Of a stretch of DNA of 64,000 nt, positions 17,146 through 26,997 are shown one piece after another. Source of the DNA: Polyangia bacterium (GTDB taxonomy: Bacteria > Myxococcota_A > Polyangia > Nannocystales > Nannocystaceae); NCBI GenBank assembly GCA_030429545.1, contig JAUIFF010000020.1:62001-126000 (forward strand), in the 5' to 3' direction. The notes beneath the pieces were generated by a model. That model searched no databases. It was not told the origin of the DNA and saw nothing but the letters and a program-made list of their open reading frames with translations. Numbering within the stretch: position 1 is the first letter of the stretch; each line of letters starts with the position of its first letter. A program made the translations under genes and the position numbers.

Positions 17146-19828
17146 GCGCATTGGCACAGCCCTCGCCTGGCTGTGGCCCTACCTGGTGCTCACCTCTGTT
17201 GGCACGTGGCTGCTATGGCCCATGCCACTCGGGGTGATGCCGCTGTCCGCCGACCACACCGTCCACCTCACACGCGCCTATTTAGTTGGCCAAAACCTCA
17301 GCCAGGGGTACCTCACCGGTTGGGATTCGACGTGGTTTTTTGGCTTTCCCGCGGGCGAGCTCTACCCGGTCCTCGGCGATCTGGGGGTCAACCTATTGCG
17401 CGGCCTCAGCCTGGGCCTGGCCGAATGGTCAGCATGTTACGCATGGCTGGTCTGGTTTGTCTTCGTGCTGCAGGGCTGGGTGTTGGTTCGCGCCGGGCGT
17501 TTGTTTGGGCTCGGTGCCGTGCCTGGGCTGCTGGCCGGCCTGTGGATGTTGCTCGACGCCGGGTCCTATCGCGAGGGTGGATTTGTCTATACAATTACCT
17601 ACGGGGTCTGGCCCCAGGCGCTCTCGACTTCCCTGGCTTTTTGGGCGTTTGCCGAGCTGGCCCGTGGCCTGCGCTGGCTCGACCCCAAAGGTGATGTTCC
17701 GAGCGATAGCCCGGGGCGGCCGCGGGCATTGCTGCGTGCCGGCGTAGGGCTCGGTGCAGCCCTGCTCGCCCACCCGATGGCGCTGTTGATGTCGGCTGTT
17801 GGCGCCGTGTTGATGGTCGCAACCCACGGTGTCGCCCGGCCAGGTCGGCAACTTCTACGCCTGCGCCGGACGTTGCTCGACACCGGGCTGGTGCTTGCCC
17901 TGGGGGTCGGGCTGAGTGCGTTTTGGCTGCTGCCCATGCTGGCCAACCGCGGGTGGATGGTCAGCTACGGATGGTTGTATATGCCACTACGACCAATGGT
18001 CGACATGCTGCTCGACCACGGGGCGTGGACCCATGCCATGCCCAAACTACTGGGCTATACAATGATAGTGGGGGTTGTGGTTGCGGCCATACGCGGGACC
18101 GCATTTGTCCGATTTGTCGCGCTATGGGGGGTGTGCCACTGGCTGCTGGCGAGCACCGATGTGTTTTGGCGGTTGCGGCTCGACCTGGTGAGCGAGGGCT
18201 TTACCCACCTGCAGTACCAACGGTTTTTAATCGCCGCCAAGCCGGCACTCTATTTACTCGCCGGGTGGGTCCTTGCGCTGCCGATTGCCTGGGCCCGGAG
18301 GGTTTATGGGCAGCAGAGCAAGCGTTGGCTGGCCGTTCTTGCCGGGGTGGTCGGGCTGTCATCGAGCGTGTACTTGACCGACCATGCCTACCGCATTGGT
18401 ACGCAACACGGGCTCGGGCAGTTGCAGCTTGTGCGGCTCCCCGGCAAACCCGAGCTCGACCGCGACTATGCCCAACTGGTTGGCTGGCTCAAAGAGCAGG
18501 TTTTGCGCCACCCTGGCGAGCCACTAAGGATCGCCGTCAAATCCCACCGCAACCTCCACTGGTTTATGGATGCACCCGTGTTCACCGGGGCGCGGGTGTA
18601 CAAACTCGGGTTTACGCCCGGCAGCAACTTTGTCCACAAACCCGAGGTTGGGCATCCGCAGCTTTACGACCGGTTGGGAGTTCGCCATGTGGTGACCACC
18701 GGCCGGGTGCCAAACGGGGCCGAGCTCGTGGCTCGTTTCGGCCAAATCAAAGTCTGGGCGCGTGAGCTCGTGGGGCCGCGGGGGGCCCATCTCGAGGGGC
18801 CGGGCAATTTGCGGGTGATCGATGGCGAGCCCGACGACGGTGACCTCAAGTTTGAAGTTGGCGAAGCCGGCAACCAGCCCCACCAGGTAACCCCGGGCAC
18901 TGCCGACGAAACATGGTTGGTTGTTCATGTCGCCGGCTATCCGCGGTGGCAAATGTCGCAAGATGGCGTTGACATACCCTGGATCGAGGTTCCGGCACGA
19001 CTGCCTAGGCGGGGTCAACCGCTGCAAACCGCCAGCCAACAGCAACGGCGCAGCGGAGCCCTTCGCGGGGGTAAGGCCCACGGCGATGATGGGTCCGAAC
19101 CGATCTTGATGGCGGCCAAGGTCGGGCCCGGCGTGGTCGAACTCCACTATCGCCGGTGGATGTTGAGCGACGTGTTGGGGGCCGGTTTGACACTTTTGTG
19201 CCTCGGGCTCGTGGGCCTGCGCTTGCGGCCGGCACGCTTGGAACGCGCCTACCAAGTTGCCTATACACAGGGCCTGCGACTGCTTCACCCGTACATCCTC
19301 GCCGCGCTGGCCTTTGCCGTGGTCGCGGGCGCAACCAGCCGCTGGGTTGGCGGCTATCAACACGAGGCTACCCTTGCCAGCTCCCAGCTGCAGTCCTCCA
19401 CTGGAGTGGTCGCAGCCCCGCTCAAGACCGATATGTTGATTGTACCTGCACTTGTTGTCGAACGCGGCGTCAGTCGCCTGGGCAAGCCGGTCGCGGCGAG
19501 CTTTCGCCTGGCGCGGGTGCCCGAGCAGTTTTTTGGCTGGGTTTCACTCGAAGACGACGATGCCAAAATGCGTGCCGGTGGGCACGTTCGCGTGCGTGTG
19601 GAGTTGTGTCGCGAGTCGACCTGCAGCGACGAGCAGTGGGATGTGTTGAGTGAGCGAAGGCTCCGACATAAACCCGGGCGCATCTGGTTCAAACTCGACT
19701 CTGGTGGCGCACAGAAAACCCCCGGACAGCTGCGGGTGACGGTTGTCCCGAGTGGCAAGTCGCCCCCACGGGTCGGGCTCAACATTGATCTCAGCGGTCA
19801 ACCATGGCACCCGGGAGTGGGTTTGTGA
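17129..19828 (+). CDS. Large polytopic membrane protein of glycan operon (GT-C/YfhO-like)
   Basis: 899 residues, GTG start inside the methyltransferase gene. About ten to twelve hydrophobic helices in residues 1-430, with LSADHTVHLTRAYLV in loop 1 (acidic residue after helix 1, as in GT-C enzymes) and WFFGFPAGELYPVLGDL. A large soluble region follows (~430-660), including FVHKPEVGHPQLYDRLGVRHVVTTG and VVHVAGYPRWQMSQDG, which resemble the periplasmic part of YfhO-type lipoteichoic-acid glycosylation proteins. Two further helices come at ~672-695 and ~715-735, then a C-terminal beta domain. Donor and acceptor unknown. The TGA overlaps the next GTG (GTGA). Confidence 0.65.
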   Translation: MHPAAKRIGTALAWLWPYLVLTSVGTWLLWPMPLGVMPLSADHTVHLTRAYLVGQNLSQGYLTGWDSTWFFGFPAGELYPVLGDLGVNLLRGLSLGLAEWSACYAWLVWFVFVLQGWVLVRAGRLFGLGAVPGLLAGLWMLLDAGSYREGGFVYTITYGVWPQALSTSLAFWAFAELARGLRWLDPKGDVPSDSPGRPRALLRAGVGLGAALLAHPMALLMSAVGAVLMVATHGVARPGRQLLRLRRTLLDTGLVLALGVGLSAFWLLPMLANRGWMVSYGWLYMPLRPMVDMLLDHGAWTHAMPKLLGYTMIVGVVVAAIRGTAFVRFVALWGVCHWLLASTDVFWRLRLDLVSEGFTHLQYQRFLIAAKPALYLLAGWVLALPIAWARRVYGQQSKRWLAVLAGVVGLSSSVYLTDHAYRIGTQHGLGQLQLVRLPGKPELDRDYAQLVGWLKEQVLRHPGEPLRIAVKSHRNLHWFMDAPVFTGARVYKLGFTPGSNFVHKPEVGHPQLYDRLGVRHVVTTGRVPNGAELVARFGQIKVWARELVGPRGAHLEGPGNLRVIDGEPDDGDLKFEVGEAGNQPHQVTPGTADETWLVVHVAGYPRWQMSQDGVDIPWIEVPARLPRRGQPLQTASQQQRRSGALRGGKAHGDDGSEPILMAAKVGPGVVELHYRRWMLSDVLGAGLTLLCLGLVGLRLRPARLERAYQVAYTQGLRLLHPYILAALAFAVVAGATSRWVGGYQHEATLASSQLQSSTGVVAAPLKTDMLIVPALVVERGVSRLGKPVAASFRLARVPEQFFGWVSLEDDDAKMRAGGHVRVRVELCRESTCSDEQWDVLSERRLRHKPGRIWFKLDSGGAQKTPGQLRVTVVPSGKSPPRVGLNIDLSGQPWHPGVGL

Positions 19829-20745
19829 GCGACAAACGCTATCGCCAATGGGCCCGTCGGGGACTCGTTGCAGTTACACTCATTGCCCTGGTCGAGTGGG
19901 TGCTTGCGGGCCGGGCCTACCGCACACTTGCCGGGCCGAGTGATTGGCAAGCGGTGGCCACCCACCTGCAAGCCAACCCCGGTAACGGGCCGCTGTTGTT
20001 GGCGGAGCCCTGGCTGGGGCCACGAGCGCGGATGGAGCTTGCCCTGCTGCGGAGCTACGATGTTGTTGCGCCACCCGATCTACATGGGACCCCGCAGTAT
20101 CGTGTGTTGAGCCTCGTCGACAACGGGCCGGGCTCGTATGTGGCACAGGACAGTCGCGATTTGCCACCGGCGCAGGTCGAGGCTGTCCACAGTCTCGGTG
20201 CATTTACACTTACCGACTATCGCAACGCCCAGGCCGGCCAGCGCGTGGGCTCGCCCAACCTGCTGGCCGGTGCCGGTTTGCGCGTGCGTGACGACCGTGG
20301 GCGTTGCCGCCCAAGCGGCAGCGGGTATGCCTGCCGGCGTGGAAAGGTTGTGCAAGAGGTTCTCGAAATCGACTTCCGCTCCCGTCGCTGTGTTTCGATG
20401 CGTGTACAAGATCATACAACCGTTCGCTTTGAGTTGCCCGAGGTCGAGCTCGGCGACCGTCTGCGCGGGCATCTGGGCTTTGCCGATTTCAATGCCCGCC
20501 TACGCAGTGATGCGGCCGTAACCCTTGATATTGCGATCGACGGACAGGCCCATACCTCGGCGTTGTTTAGCGACGAGCAGGGGTGGGCCGCGTTTGAACT
20601 CGACACCACCCCCGGGGTGCATGCGCTGGAGGTTCGCGTAACAACTGCGATACAGGGGGTGTGGAACGATGCGGGGTACCAGGGCCGCCCCTCCCATGTG
20701 CCGTGCATCGAACTGCGTGCGCTTGCCGGGGGGGATTTGTTTTGA
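19825..20745 (+). CDS. Membrane-anchored hypothetical protein of glycan operon
   Basis: 306 residues from the GTG at 19825, in a GTGA overlap with the upstream stop (an ATG at 19804 would lie inside that gene). One N-terminal hydrophobic helix (~12-30) after a basic stretch, so probably anchored in the inner membrane with the bulk outside. The first half (QAVATHLQANPGNGPLLLAEPWLGPRARMELALLRSYD) resembles the extracytoplasmic domains that follow GT-C cores; the second half is a beta-rich sandwich. No catalytic motif recognised. May be a split-off domain or partner of the flanking membrane proteins. The stop overlaps the next start (TGATG). Confidence 0.6.
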   Translation: MSDKRYRQWARRGLVAVTLIALVEWVLAGRAYRTLAGPSDWQAVATHLQANPGNGPLLLAEPWLGPRARMELALLRSYDVVAPPDLHGTPQYRVLSLVDNGPGSYVAQDSRDLPPAQVEAVHSLGAFTLTDYRNAQAGQRVGSPNLLAGAGLRVRDDRGRCRPSGSGYACRRGKVVQEVLEIDFRSRRCVSMRVQDHTTVRFELPEVELGDRLRGHLGFADFNARLRSDAAVTLDIAIDGQAHTSALFSDEQGWAAFELDTTPGVHALEVRVTTAIQGVWNDAGYQGRPSHVPCIELRALAGGDLF

Positions 20746-22505
20746 TGTCGCCTGCAACCGACCAACCCCAGCGCGCTCGAGCTCGCCGACAACGATTTGC
20801 AATCGCCTGTGTGCTCGCACTGCTGACAACCACCCTGCTGTCACTCGGGCACCGGCAGGTCGGCTACGTCCGCGACGAGGGCGTGTATTTTGTCGCCGGC
20901 CGGGTCTATGCCGCGTGGGTGAGTGATGCGTTGGCCGGTCGCAACAACGCGCGGACACAGGCTGCCCGCGACCGGGCATTTGCCCTCAACCGTGAACACC
21001 CGGCCCTCATGAAGACGGCGGCCGGGGTGTCGGCACGCATGTTTGCAAAGCCCGCGATTGCACCGAAGTCCACGCCAGATGCTGTCACACGCGAGCCTTC
21101 AGGCCTGTGGCCGCTCATGGCCGAGGGGGCGGCGATGCGGTTGCCGGCCCAAGCTCTCGCCGGGGCACTGGTCGGTTTGCTGTTTTTACTCGGCGCCCGG
21201 ATTGGGCGTAGCCGGCTTGCGGGGCTCCTGGTGGCGGTTGGCTTTATCAGCCTCCCGCGCGTGTGGTTTCACGCAGGTCTGCATTGCTTCGATATCCCGG
21301 TGGTGTTTGCCGGGGTTGTGTGTACATATTTTTACTTTCGCTCACTTCGTGACCCGCGCTACGGCTGGGCCCTGGGTCCGGCGCTCGGGGTGGCAATTGC
21401 GATCAAACACAACGCCCTGTTTTTGCCATTTTTGTTTGGCCTGCATCACCTTATGTGTATGGGCATCGAAATTGCGAAAACCCCACATCTGCGGGACCGC
21501 AAGTTGTGGGCACGGGTATTTTCACTGCCGTTTGTCAACATGTTGCTGGTCGCGCCACTCAGCGCCCTCGCACTGTGGCCGTGGATGTGGGCGGATACAT
21601 GGCAACGGCTCCAGGAGTACTTCGCCTTTCACCTGCATCACAGCTGGTACAACATGGAGTACCTGGGCGTGAACTACAACAAGCCGCCGCTGCCGGTGGA
21701 TCTGCCCGTGGTGTTGACATGGGCGACAGTGCCGAGTTGCTTACTTGTGCTTGCATGTATTGGGTGTGTGCTTTTGCTTGTTCGCGACGTCCGGCTCGCA
21801 CGCGCTCAAGCAAAGCCGAACGCCAACGAGCACACGATAGGTCAGTTGTTTTTGGCACCCCATCGCGGGTTTGTCGGGGACGGGCTCGGCTCGCTGCTGC
21901 TGCTGTCCGCGGTGTTTCCGATTGCCCTAATAAGTTCGCCCAACGTGCCCGTTTTTGGGGGCACCAAACACTGGTTGTTGGCCTACCCATTTTTGTTGCT
22001 AGCGGCTGCCTACGCCTGGCGTGTGTTGTGGTCGAAGGCCGAGCTTGGTCCCCGGGTTCGCCACGCACCCGCCCTGGCGTTGTTGGTCGTGTTGGTCCCG
22101 GGCATATGGAGCACCGCCCACGGGCATCCCCACAACCTCTCGCAGTATGCCCCCGCTGTCGGGGGCGCCCGCGGGGCCGCGCAGCTCGGGCTAGGGCGCG
22201 GATTTTGGGGTTATGCCGTCACACCCTTGCTGCCCAACATGCAGCAGCCTACGGGTTCAATGTATTTGCATGATCTTCATGAACTCGTCCGGCGACAGTA
22301 CGTGCGCGAGGGCGTGCTGCCACCGGGGCTTGAGGCCGCGACCCCGCGGCGAGCCGACCAGGCCCTGATGTTTTACGAGCGACATATGCTGACCAACGAG
22401 ATCGATGTCTGGAATGGCCTCGGCACCACCAGCCCAAGCGCGGTGGTCACCCTCGACGACGTTCCGCTCACCGGGCTCTACACACGCCCGAGCAGGCGAC
22501 CGTAG
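20745..22505 (+). CDS. GT39/ArnT-type dolichyl-phosphate-mannose-like protein glycosyltransferase
   Basis: 586 residues from the ATG at 20745, which overlaps the upstream stop. ~11 membrane helices. Loop 1 HRQVGYVRDEGVYFVAG carries the acidic DE pair, and REHPALMK follows, as in PMT/ArnT GT-C enzymes. FHAGLHCFDIPVVFAGVVCTYFYFRS and AIAIKHNALFLPFLFGLHHLM correspond to the helix 3-6 segments conserved in the family (the HN in KHNAL is typical). Probably transfers a polyprenyl-phosphate-linked sugar to an envelope acceptor. Last gene of the operon; a 42-bp gap separates it from a convergent gene. Confidence 0.78.
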   Translation: MSPATDQPQRARARRQRFAIACVLALLTTTLLSLGHRQVGYVRDEGVYFVAGRVYAAWVSDALAGRNNARTQAARDRAFALNREHPALMKTAAGVSARMFAKPAIAPKSTPDAVTREPSGLWPLMAEGAAMRLPAQALAGALVGLLFLLGARIGRSRLAGLLVAVGFISLPRVWFHAGLHCFDIPVVFAGVVCTYFYFRSLRDPRYGWALGPALGVAIAIKHNALFLPFLFGLHHLMCMGIEIAKTPHLRDRKLWARVFSLPFVNMLLVAPLSALALWPWMWADTWQRLQEYFAFHLHHSWYNMEYLGVNYNKPPLPVDLPVVLTWATVPSCLLVLACIGCVLLLVRDVRLARAQAKPNANEHTIGQLFLAPHRGFVGDGLGSLLLLSAVFPIALISSPNVPVFGGTKHWLLAYPFLLLAAAYAWRVLWSKAELGPRVRHAPALALLVVLVPGIWSTAHGHPHNLSQYAPAVGGARGAAQLGLGRGFWGYAVTPLLPNMQQPTGSMYLHDLHELVRRQYVREGVLPPGLEAATPRRADQALMFYERHMLTNEIDVWNGLGTTSPSAVVTLDDVPLTGLYTRPSRRP

Positions 22506-22547
22506 GCTTCAAGGATTTTGTTGTTGGTACAATCAAGCTGGCGGCTG

Positions 22548-25154
22548 CTAGCGAGCCTGTCGCCGCGCCTGGCAGTTTTGGTGGTCGAGGCCTGCGGAGT
22601 TGTGGTCGTCGCCGAGCACCCGGATACGCTCGCCGATGGTCGGGCACTCGACGGGTAGCGACCACAGGGTGTCGAGCATCGCCTGGGGAGCGCGCGGCCA
22701 CAGCCGGATGCTATTTGGGTGGATCGTGGCAATCGTGCCGGTTGGGCTGACCGTTGCCGTGGCAAGCCCAGCCGCCTCGATGTCGCGGAGAATCGTCGGC
22801 TGCCCGCTGGCGACGGTGGGCCACGTCCACAGCGAAGCATCGGCAACGGTGGTGACAAGCTCGCTGCCATCTTGCGAAAACGTCAGGCTCCGCACCGGTC
22901 CGGTATGTTGTAGTACCCGCGGATCTTCGAGGTTATCCCGCGACCACAGCCGAACCGTGCCATCTTCACTTGCAGTTGCAAATACATCGCGATGGGGATG
23001 ATAGGCGACGGCGTTGATTTTGGCACTGTGCTGGCGCAGCACCTGGGGGGCAGCCAGTGCCCGCGCAATCGGCCACAGGGTCACCACCCCGCGGGTATCG
23101 CCAGAAACAAGTGATTGCCCGTCGGGGGCAATTTTGACGGCCGAGATCGGGTCGCCGCCGGTTCGCAAGATCGTCGCCGACTGGTCCTCGGTGTGCCACA
23201 GCCGCAAGGCCCCGTCCTTCGATGCTGTCGCCGCCAAGCTCCCATCCGCGTCGAGGCTGACGGCTGTGATCGCGGCTTGGTGACCACGCAAGATCAACGG
23301 TTGGGGGGTGTCGGACGTCAGGTCCCAAAGCCCGAGATGATGGTCCAAGGACCCGGCGAGCAAGTACTTGCCCGCATCTGAAAAGGTCATGGCCGTGATG
23401 CTGGCCTGCGAGTGGGGAAGCGTTTGCACAAGCCCACCGGTGTGGTCGTAGACCTTGAGCGGAGCGTCGGGCCAGGCCGCGGCAAACATCTGCTCGGTCG
23501 GTGCAAACGCAACCGCTTCAGGTTGGCTCGGCGAGTCGATCGTATAGGCGGCAACCGTGGCGTGGGTGTCGAGGTTGAGGCTGCGAATCTGGCCTGAGCG
23601 GTCGCGGATCATCGCGTGCGACGTATCGGCCGATAGCGCAACCTCGGCGATTTGCTGACCGGTTGCGACGTCGAGCGTGCGTGTTTTTTGCAGCAGGTCC
23701 CACACCTGCAGCCGCCCATCGGTTGCAGTTACAACGACATGCCCCGCGGCGGCTCCGTGCGGGCGCAGACTATCGATAGCTGTGTCGAGCTTAATCGTTG
23801 CGTAAGCTTGGGCCGGTTGGTTGAGGTCCCACAGGCTGATCTCATGTTCTGTCGCAACAGCCAGTTTGTGGTTATCGAGACAGCTTATGGCGACAATCGG
23901 CTTGGTATCGGTCGCCAGCGGGACGACCAGGCGATCCGCCCCGGCCGGGCGATAGGTGAGTACGCGGTTGTCGAGTTGCACCACCGGGACGGCATCCTGA
24001 CCGCAGATGCGCACGGCGAGGGGGGCACTCGGGGTTTGTAGTTGCTGCAACTCGCTGCCTGCGTCCCACACATAGGTTTGTCCGCCACGGGTGTGGACGA
24101 CGACATGTTCCCCGGTCGGATCGCTGACGACGGTGTGCACAACCCCGGGGATCTGTGCCAAGTGGGTCCCCTCGGCTGTCGGCGACCAACGTTGCAGGAG
24201 GCCATGGATCGAGGCCGAGATGATCCCATTTGAAGTATATACAACCGAGTGAATGGCGCCCTCGACCCGGCCGAAGACCTCGGGCCTGTCCCCGGACGTT
24301 CGATAAAGCGTACCGTCGAGGCTACCGGCGTAGATCGTGTCTTCGCTGGCGGCGATCGCCTGGGTTGAGAACGTACCGGGGACAGTGGCGACCGCCTCCC
24401 GACCCGTTTGCGTTTCGGCAAAGATTTGCAGATGTTGGTCGGCGTCTTGGAGGCCAAAGAGTTTTGTGTCGGCCGTGGCCACCAGTTTTTGTGCGGGCCG
24501 CGACAGCACCAAGGGCTGGGGTTGCAGTGGTGTGTGCATCGCAGTTGCGGCGGCGGCCCCAAGGCCGGGTAGATCGTCCGCTGCTGCAATCTCGCGCACG
24601 AGTCCCATTGCCAGGGGGGAGCCTGGGTCGAGCCGCTCCCAGGCACGTAGGCGCAGTCGATTTTTCATGCGCGAGTAGCCGGCTTGCATCTGCGATACCC
24701 GAGTGTTTGCCAGGGCGAGTGCTTCTTCGGCTGCGAGTGCACGGTCGCTGGCCTGCGAGCGCTGTGCACTCATTTGATTGGCCCGACGTTCGGCGATATC
24801 TGCCTGGCCCAGTCCCCACCAGCCAACCGCAGAAAACCCGATCGCCCCGACAACGCCGAGTCCCCGTAGCAGATCGCCACGTTTGCGACTTGGCACAGAT
24901 TTTGTGGGTGTTGGCGCAACCGCGGGCGCGCTCGAATTAGATGCCGATACAGGATTTTCGCTGGGCAACGTCGTCAGCGCTCCGGGGCGTTGCAGCGGTT
25001 GTTCGGCGAGCGCATCACGGATGTCCCGACGGATAGGTTCGGGGTTGAAACGTCGTATGTGCGGGGCGAGCTCAGGTTCGGTGTAGAGGTCTTCGACCCA
25101 ACGCTCGACGTCCTGGGGATTGCCAAGGGGATATAAATCGGATGCGTCGGTCAC
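22548..25154 (-). CDS. Membrane-anchored WD40-repeat protein
   Basis: 868 residues. Cytoplasmic N-terminal region (1-90), a hydrophobic segment GVVGAIGFSAVGWWGLG (~96-115), a coiled-coil stretch with QMSAQRSQASDRALAAEEALALANTRVSQMQ (~120-165), then WD40 blades to the end. The clearest blades are in the second half, with GH...ASKDGALRLWHTED, GDTRGVVTLWPIA and ATASEDGTVRLWSRD. Probably two seven-bladed propellers acting as a protein-interaction scaffold in the periplasm or at the membrane. In myxobacteria this arrangement is usually the C-terminal half of a Hanks-type kinase; here no kinase domain precedes it. Partner unknown. Confidence 0.85.
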   Translation of the reverse strand: MTDASDLYPLGNPQDVERWVEDLYTEPELAPHIRRFNPEPIRRDIRDALAEQPLQRPGALTTLPSENPVSASNSSAPAVAPTPTKSVPSRKRGDLLRGLGVVGAIGFSAVGWWGLGQADIAERRANQMSAQRSQASDRALAAEEALALANTRVSQMQAGYSRMKNRLRLRAWERLDPGSPLAMGLVREIAAADDLPGLGAAAATAMHTPLQPQPLVLSRPAQKLVATADTKLFGLQDADQHLQIFAETQTGREAVATVPGTFSTQAIAASEDTIYAGSLDGTLYRTSGDRPEVFGRVEGAIHSVVYTSNGIISASIHGLLQRWSPTAEGTHLAQIPGVVHTVVSDPTGEHVVVHTRGGQTYVWDAGSELQQLQTPSAPLAVRICGQDAVPVVQLDNRVLTYRPAGADRLVVPLATDTKPIVAISCLDNHKLAVATEHEISLWDLNQPAQAYATIKLDTAIDSLRPHGAAAGHVVVTATDGRLQVWDLLQKTRTLDVATGQQIAEVALSADTSHAMIRDRSGQIRSLNLDTHATVAAYTIDSPSQPEAVAFAPTEQMFAAAWPDAPLKVYDHTGGLVQTLPHSQASITAMTFSDAGKYLLAGSLDHHLGLWDLTSDTPQPLILRGHQAAITAVSLDADGSLAATASKDGALRLWHTEDQSATILRTGGDPISAVKIAPDGQSLVSGDTRGVVTLWPIARALAAPQVLRQHSAKINAVAYHPHRDVFATASEDGTVRLWSRDNLEDPRVLQHTGPVRSLTFSQDGSELVTTVADASLWTWPTVASGQPTILRDIEAAGLATATVSPTGTIATIHPNSIRLWPRAPQAMLDTLWSLPVECPTIGERIRVLGDDHNSAGLDHQNCQARRQAR

Positions 25155-25365
25155 GAAATCCGTGTATCACCGGCGATCGACGGTTAGAAATCTTCGACGA
25201 GTGGGTCGTGGCGACGGCGTGTAAACAGCGAAAACTTGACAGTCCGTGGGTGCGAACGTTCTGCGGGAGCCAGTTGTCATTGCGTAGGTGGGCCGTTCTC
25301 CCACTTGAGAAGCTGCTCAAAGTTCAGACAAATGGGCATTTCGCGGCATAGTTTCGCGTAGTACC

Positions 25366-26025
25366 ATGATCGCGGGGACGGGCACGGGTGTGGTAGGCAA
25401 CGAAAAAAGCTCTCGTTGTGTACGAGCATTTGTTTATTGGCTGCTGCCCGGTCTTTGCTGTTCGTTGTTGTTTGGCTGTGTCGGGCTTGCGATCAATCTG
25501 CTCGACGATTTCTTGCAGCAGCAACGATTTCGCCTGATGCCCGAACTCTCGCTGATTGCCGATGTTGCCATGGTCCTGGCGTTGTTGAGTGTCCCGGTGT
25601 TCGCCTACAAGATGGCGGGGGCGATCCCGCGTTCGTTGCTGGCCATGCGCCGGTTTAAGCGGCGCGCAATCGTCGGCACTGGCCTGGCCATTCAAACAGG
25701 CGTGGCCGTGGGCTGCGCGTTGCTGGTGATGGTCTCCGACCCGGACTGGTTTTTTGGTGACACGTGTATCGACAGTCAACCCGTCAGCAGCGGCCACACG
25801 ATGTACCTCTATCGTGGTGGCCTTTTTTGCAGCTACACGGTCTATCGCCGGGACCCGTGGGACCCTGTGCTTCGCCCGGTCAAGTCGATCCCGCGCGAAC
25901 GCTGCCTTGGCCAGGTGGTATTGGTGGTTCACGACGGGCGGAACATCGAGATCGCCGGCGCCGATGGCCGCCCCCTAGCCGCCCAGCCGGTCGACTTTTC
26001 GGCGCTTTACCTCGGTCCCCATTGA
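25366..26025 (+). CDS. Hypothetical membrane protein
   Basis: 219 residues. Three hydrophobic segments: ~22-44 (FVYWLLPGLCCSLLFGCVGLAIN), ~62-82 and ~103-123, followed by a soluble C-terminal domain with cysteines (DTCIDSQPVSSG, LFCSYTVYRRDPWDP, RERCLGQ) that could form disulfides outside the cytoplasm. No family recognised. The 211 bp upstream (25155-25365) separates it from the divergent WD40 gene and should hold both promoters. Confidence 0.6.
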   Translation: MIAGTGTGVVGNEKSSRCVRAFVYWLLPGLCCSLLFGCVGLAINLLDDFLQQQRFRLMPELSLIADVAMVLALLSVPVFAYKMAGAIPRSLLAMRRFKRRAIVGTGLAIQTGVAVGCALLVMVSDPDWFFGDTCIDSQPVSSGHTMYLYRGGLFCSYTVYRRDPWDPVLRPVKSIPRERCLGQVVLVVHDGRNIEIAGADGRPLAAQPVDFSALYLGPH

Positions 26026-26181
26026 TCGGCAATTCGTGAACAAAGGACGCGCTTAGAGATCAAGCGCAATCGATGCACCTGCATTCGCCAGGTTGAGCAT
26101 TTGCGGGCTGCACGACAACGGTTGTCTCTTGCAGGCGAGGCGGCGCTTCGAACAATTGCCAACAACCGCGGCAAAAGGCTT

Positions 26182-26994
26182 ATGCTACCGGTGATGGACG
26201 ATTACCGGGCGGTGATCATGTTGTTCTTTGTGGGGTACGTGCTTGTCGAGCTCGCCCACGGACGGTTTTGGTTTCGCGAGAAAACCACCGCCAAGGACCT
26301 CATTCTCGATTTCGGCTCGGTGTTTGGCCTGGCGATCGTTGTACTACCCACGATTTTGTGGACGACTGCGTGGACGACCGAGGCGGTGGTCCCCGGGAGC
26401 CAGGGGGCCCTGGCGCATTGGCCCGTGTGGCTGATGTTTGTCGTGTTGGTGATCGCCGACGACCTCGTCCAGTACTGGTGGCATCGGCTTTCCCACAATT
26501 GCCCGCGGCTGTTTTTGTTGCACCGTGCCCATCACTCCGCCGAGTACCTGTCGGTGCGCCTCGTTTACCGCAACAACATCATCTACTACGCACTCATGCC
26601 CGGGTTGTGGTTTTCGGGCGTGCTGCTCTACCTCGGGTTTGCCCCCGCTTACTACATTTATTACATCGCCAAGATGGTCGTGATTATCAGTGCACACTCG
26701 AGTGTGCGGTGGGACGCCAAGCTCCTCCAGATACCTTGGTTGCGTCCGTTTATGTGGGTACTTGTGCGGGTCATTTCGACGCCGAGTACCCACTCTGCGC
26801 ACCACGGAAAATACACCCACGACCGCCATACCCACTACAAGGGCAACTACGGCAACTTCTTGTTTTTGTGGGATGTGGTGTTTGGGACGGCCAAAATTAC
26901 CGGCGGGCGTCCGCGGCAGTTCGGCATCGAAAACGTTGCTCCTGCAACGATTTGGCAGGAGCTGGTGTGGCCGTTTCGCACGCGGACGAGATAG
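26182..26994 (+). CDS. Sterol desaturase / fatty acid hydroxylase family membrane protein
   Basis: 270 residues from the ATG at 26182 (ATG 26194 is possible; the frame is open to 26101). Four to five membrane helices. The eight-histidine di-iron pattern of the family is present: HRLSH (~100), HRAHHS (~112-117) and HSAHHGKYTHDRHTHYKGNYG (about 200-220). Members hydroxylate or desaturate sterols, carotenoids or fatty acids at the membrane. Sterol synthesis is known in some Nannocystineae, so a sterol substrate is possible but not shown. Convergent with the hydrolase lipoprotein downstream (3 bp apart). Confidence 0.87.
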   Translation: MLPVMDDYRAVIMLFFVGYVLVELAHGRFWFREKTTAKDLILDFGSVFGLAIVVLPTILWTTAWTTEAVVPGSQGALAHWPVWLMFVVLVIADDLVQYWWHRLSHNCPRLFLLHRAHHSAEYLSVRLVYRNNIIYYALMPGLWFSGVLLYLGFAPAYYIYYIAKMVVIISAHSSVRWDAKLLQIPWLRPFMWVLVRVISTPSTHSAHHGKYTHDRHTHYKGNYGNFLFLWDVVFGTAKITGGRPRQFGIENVAPATIWQELVWPFRTRTR

Positions 26995-26997
26995 GGG

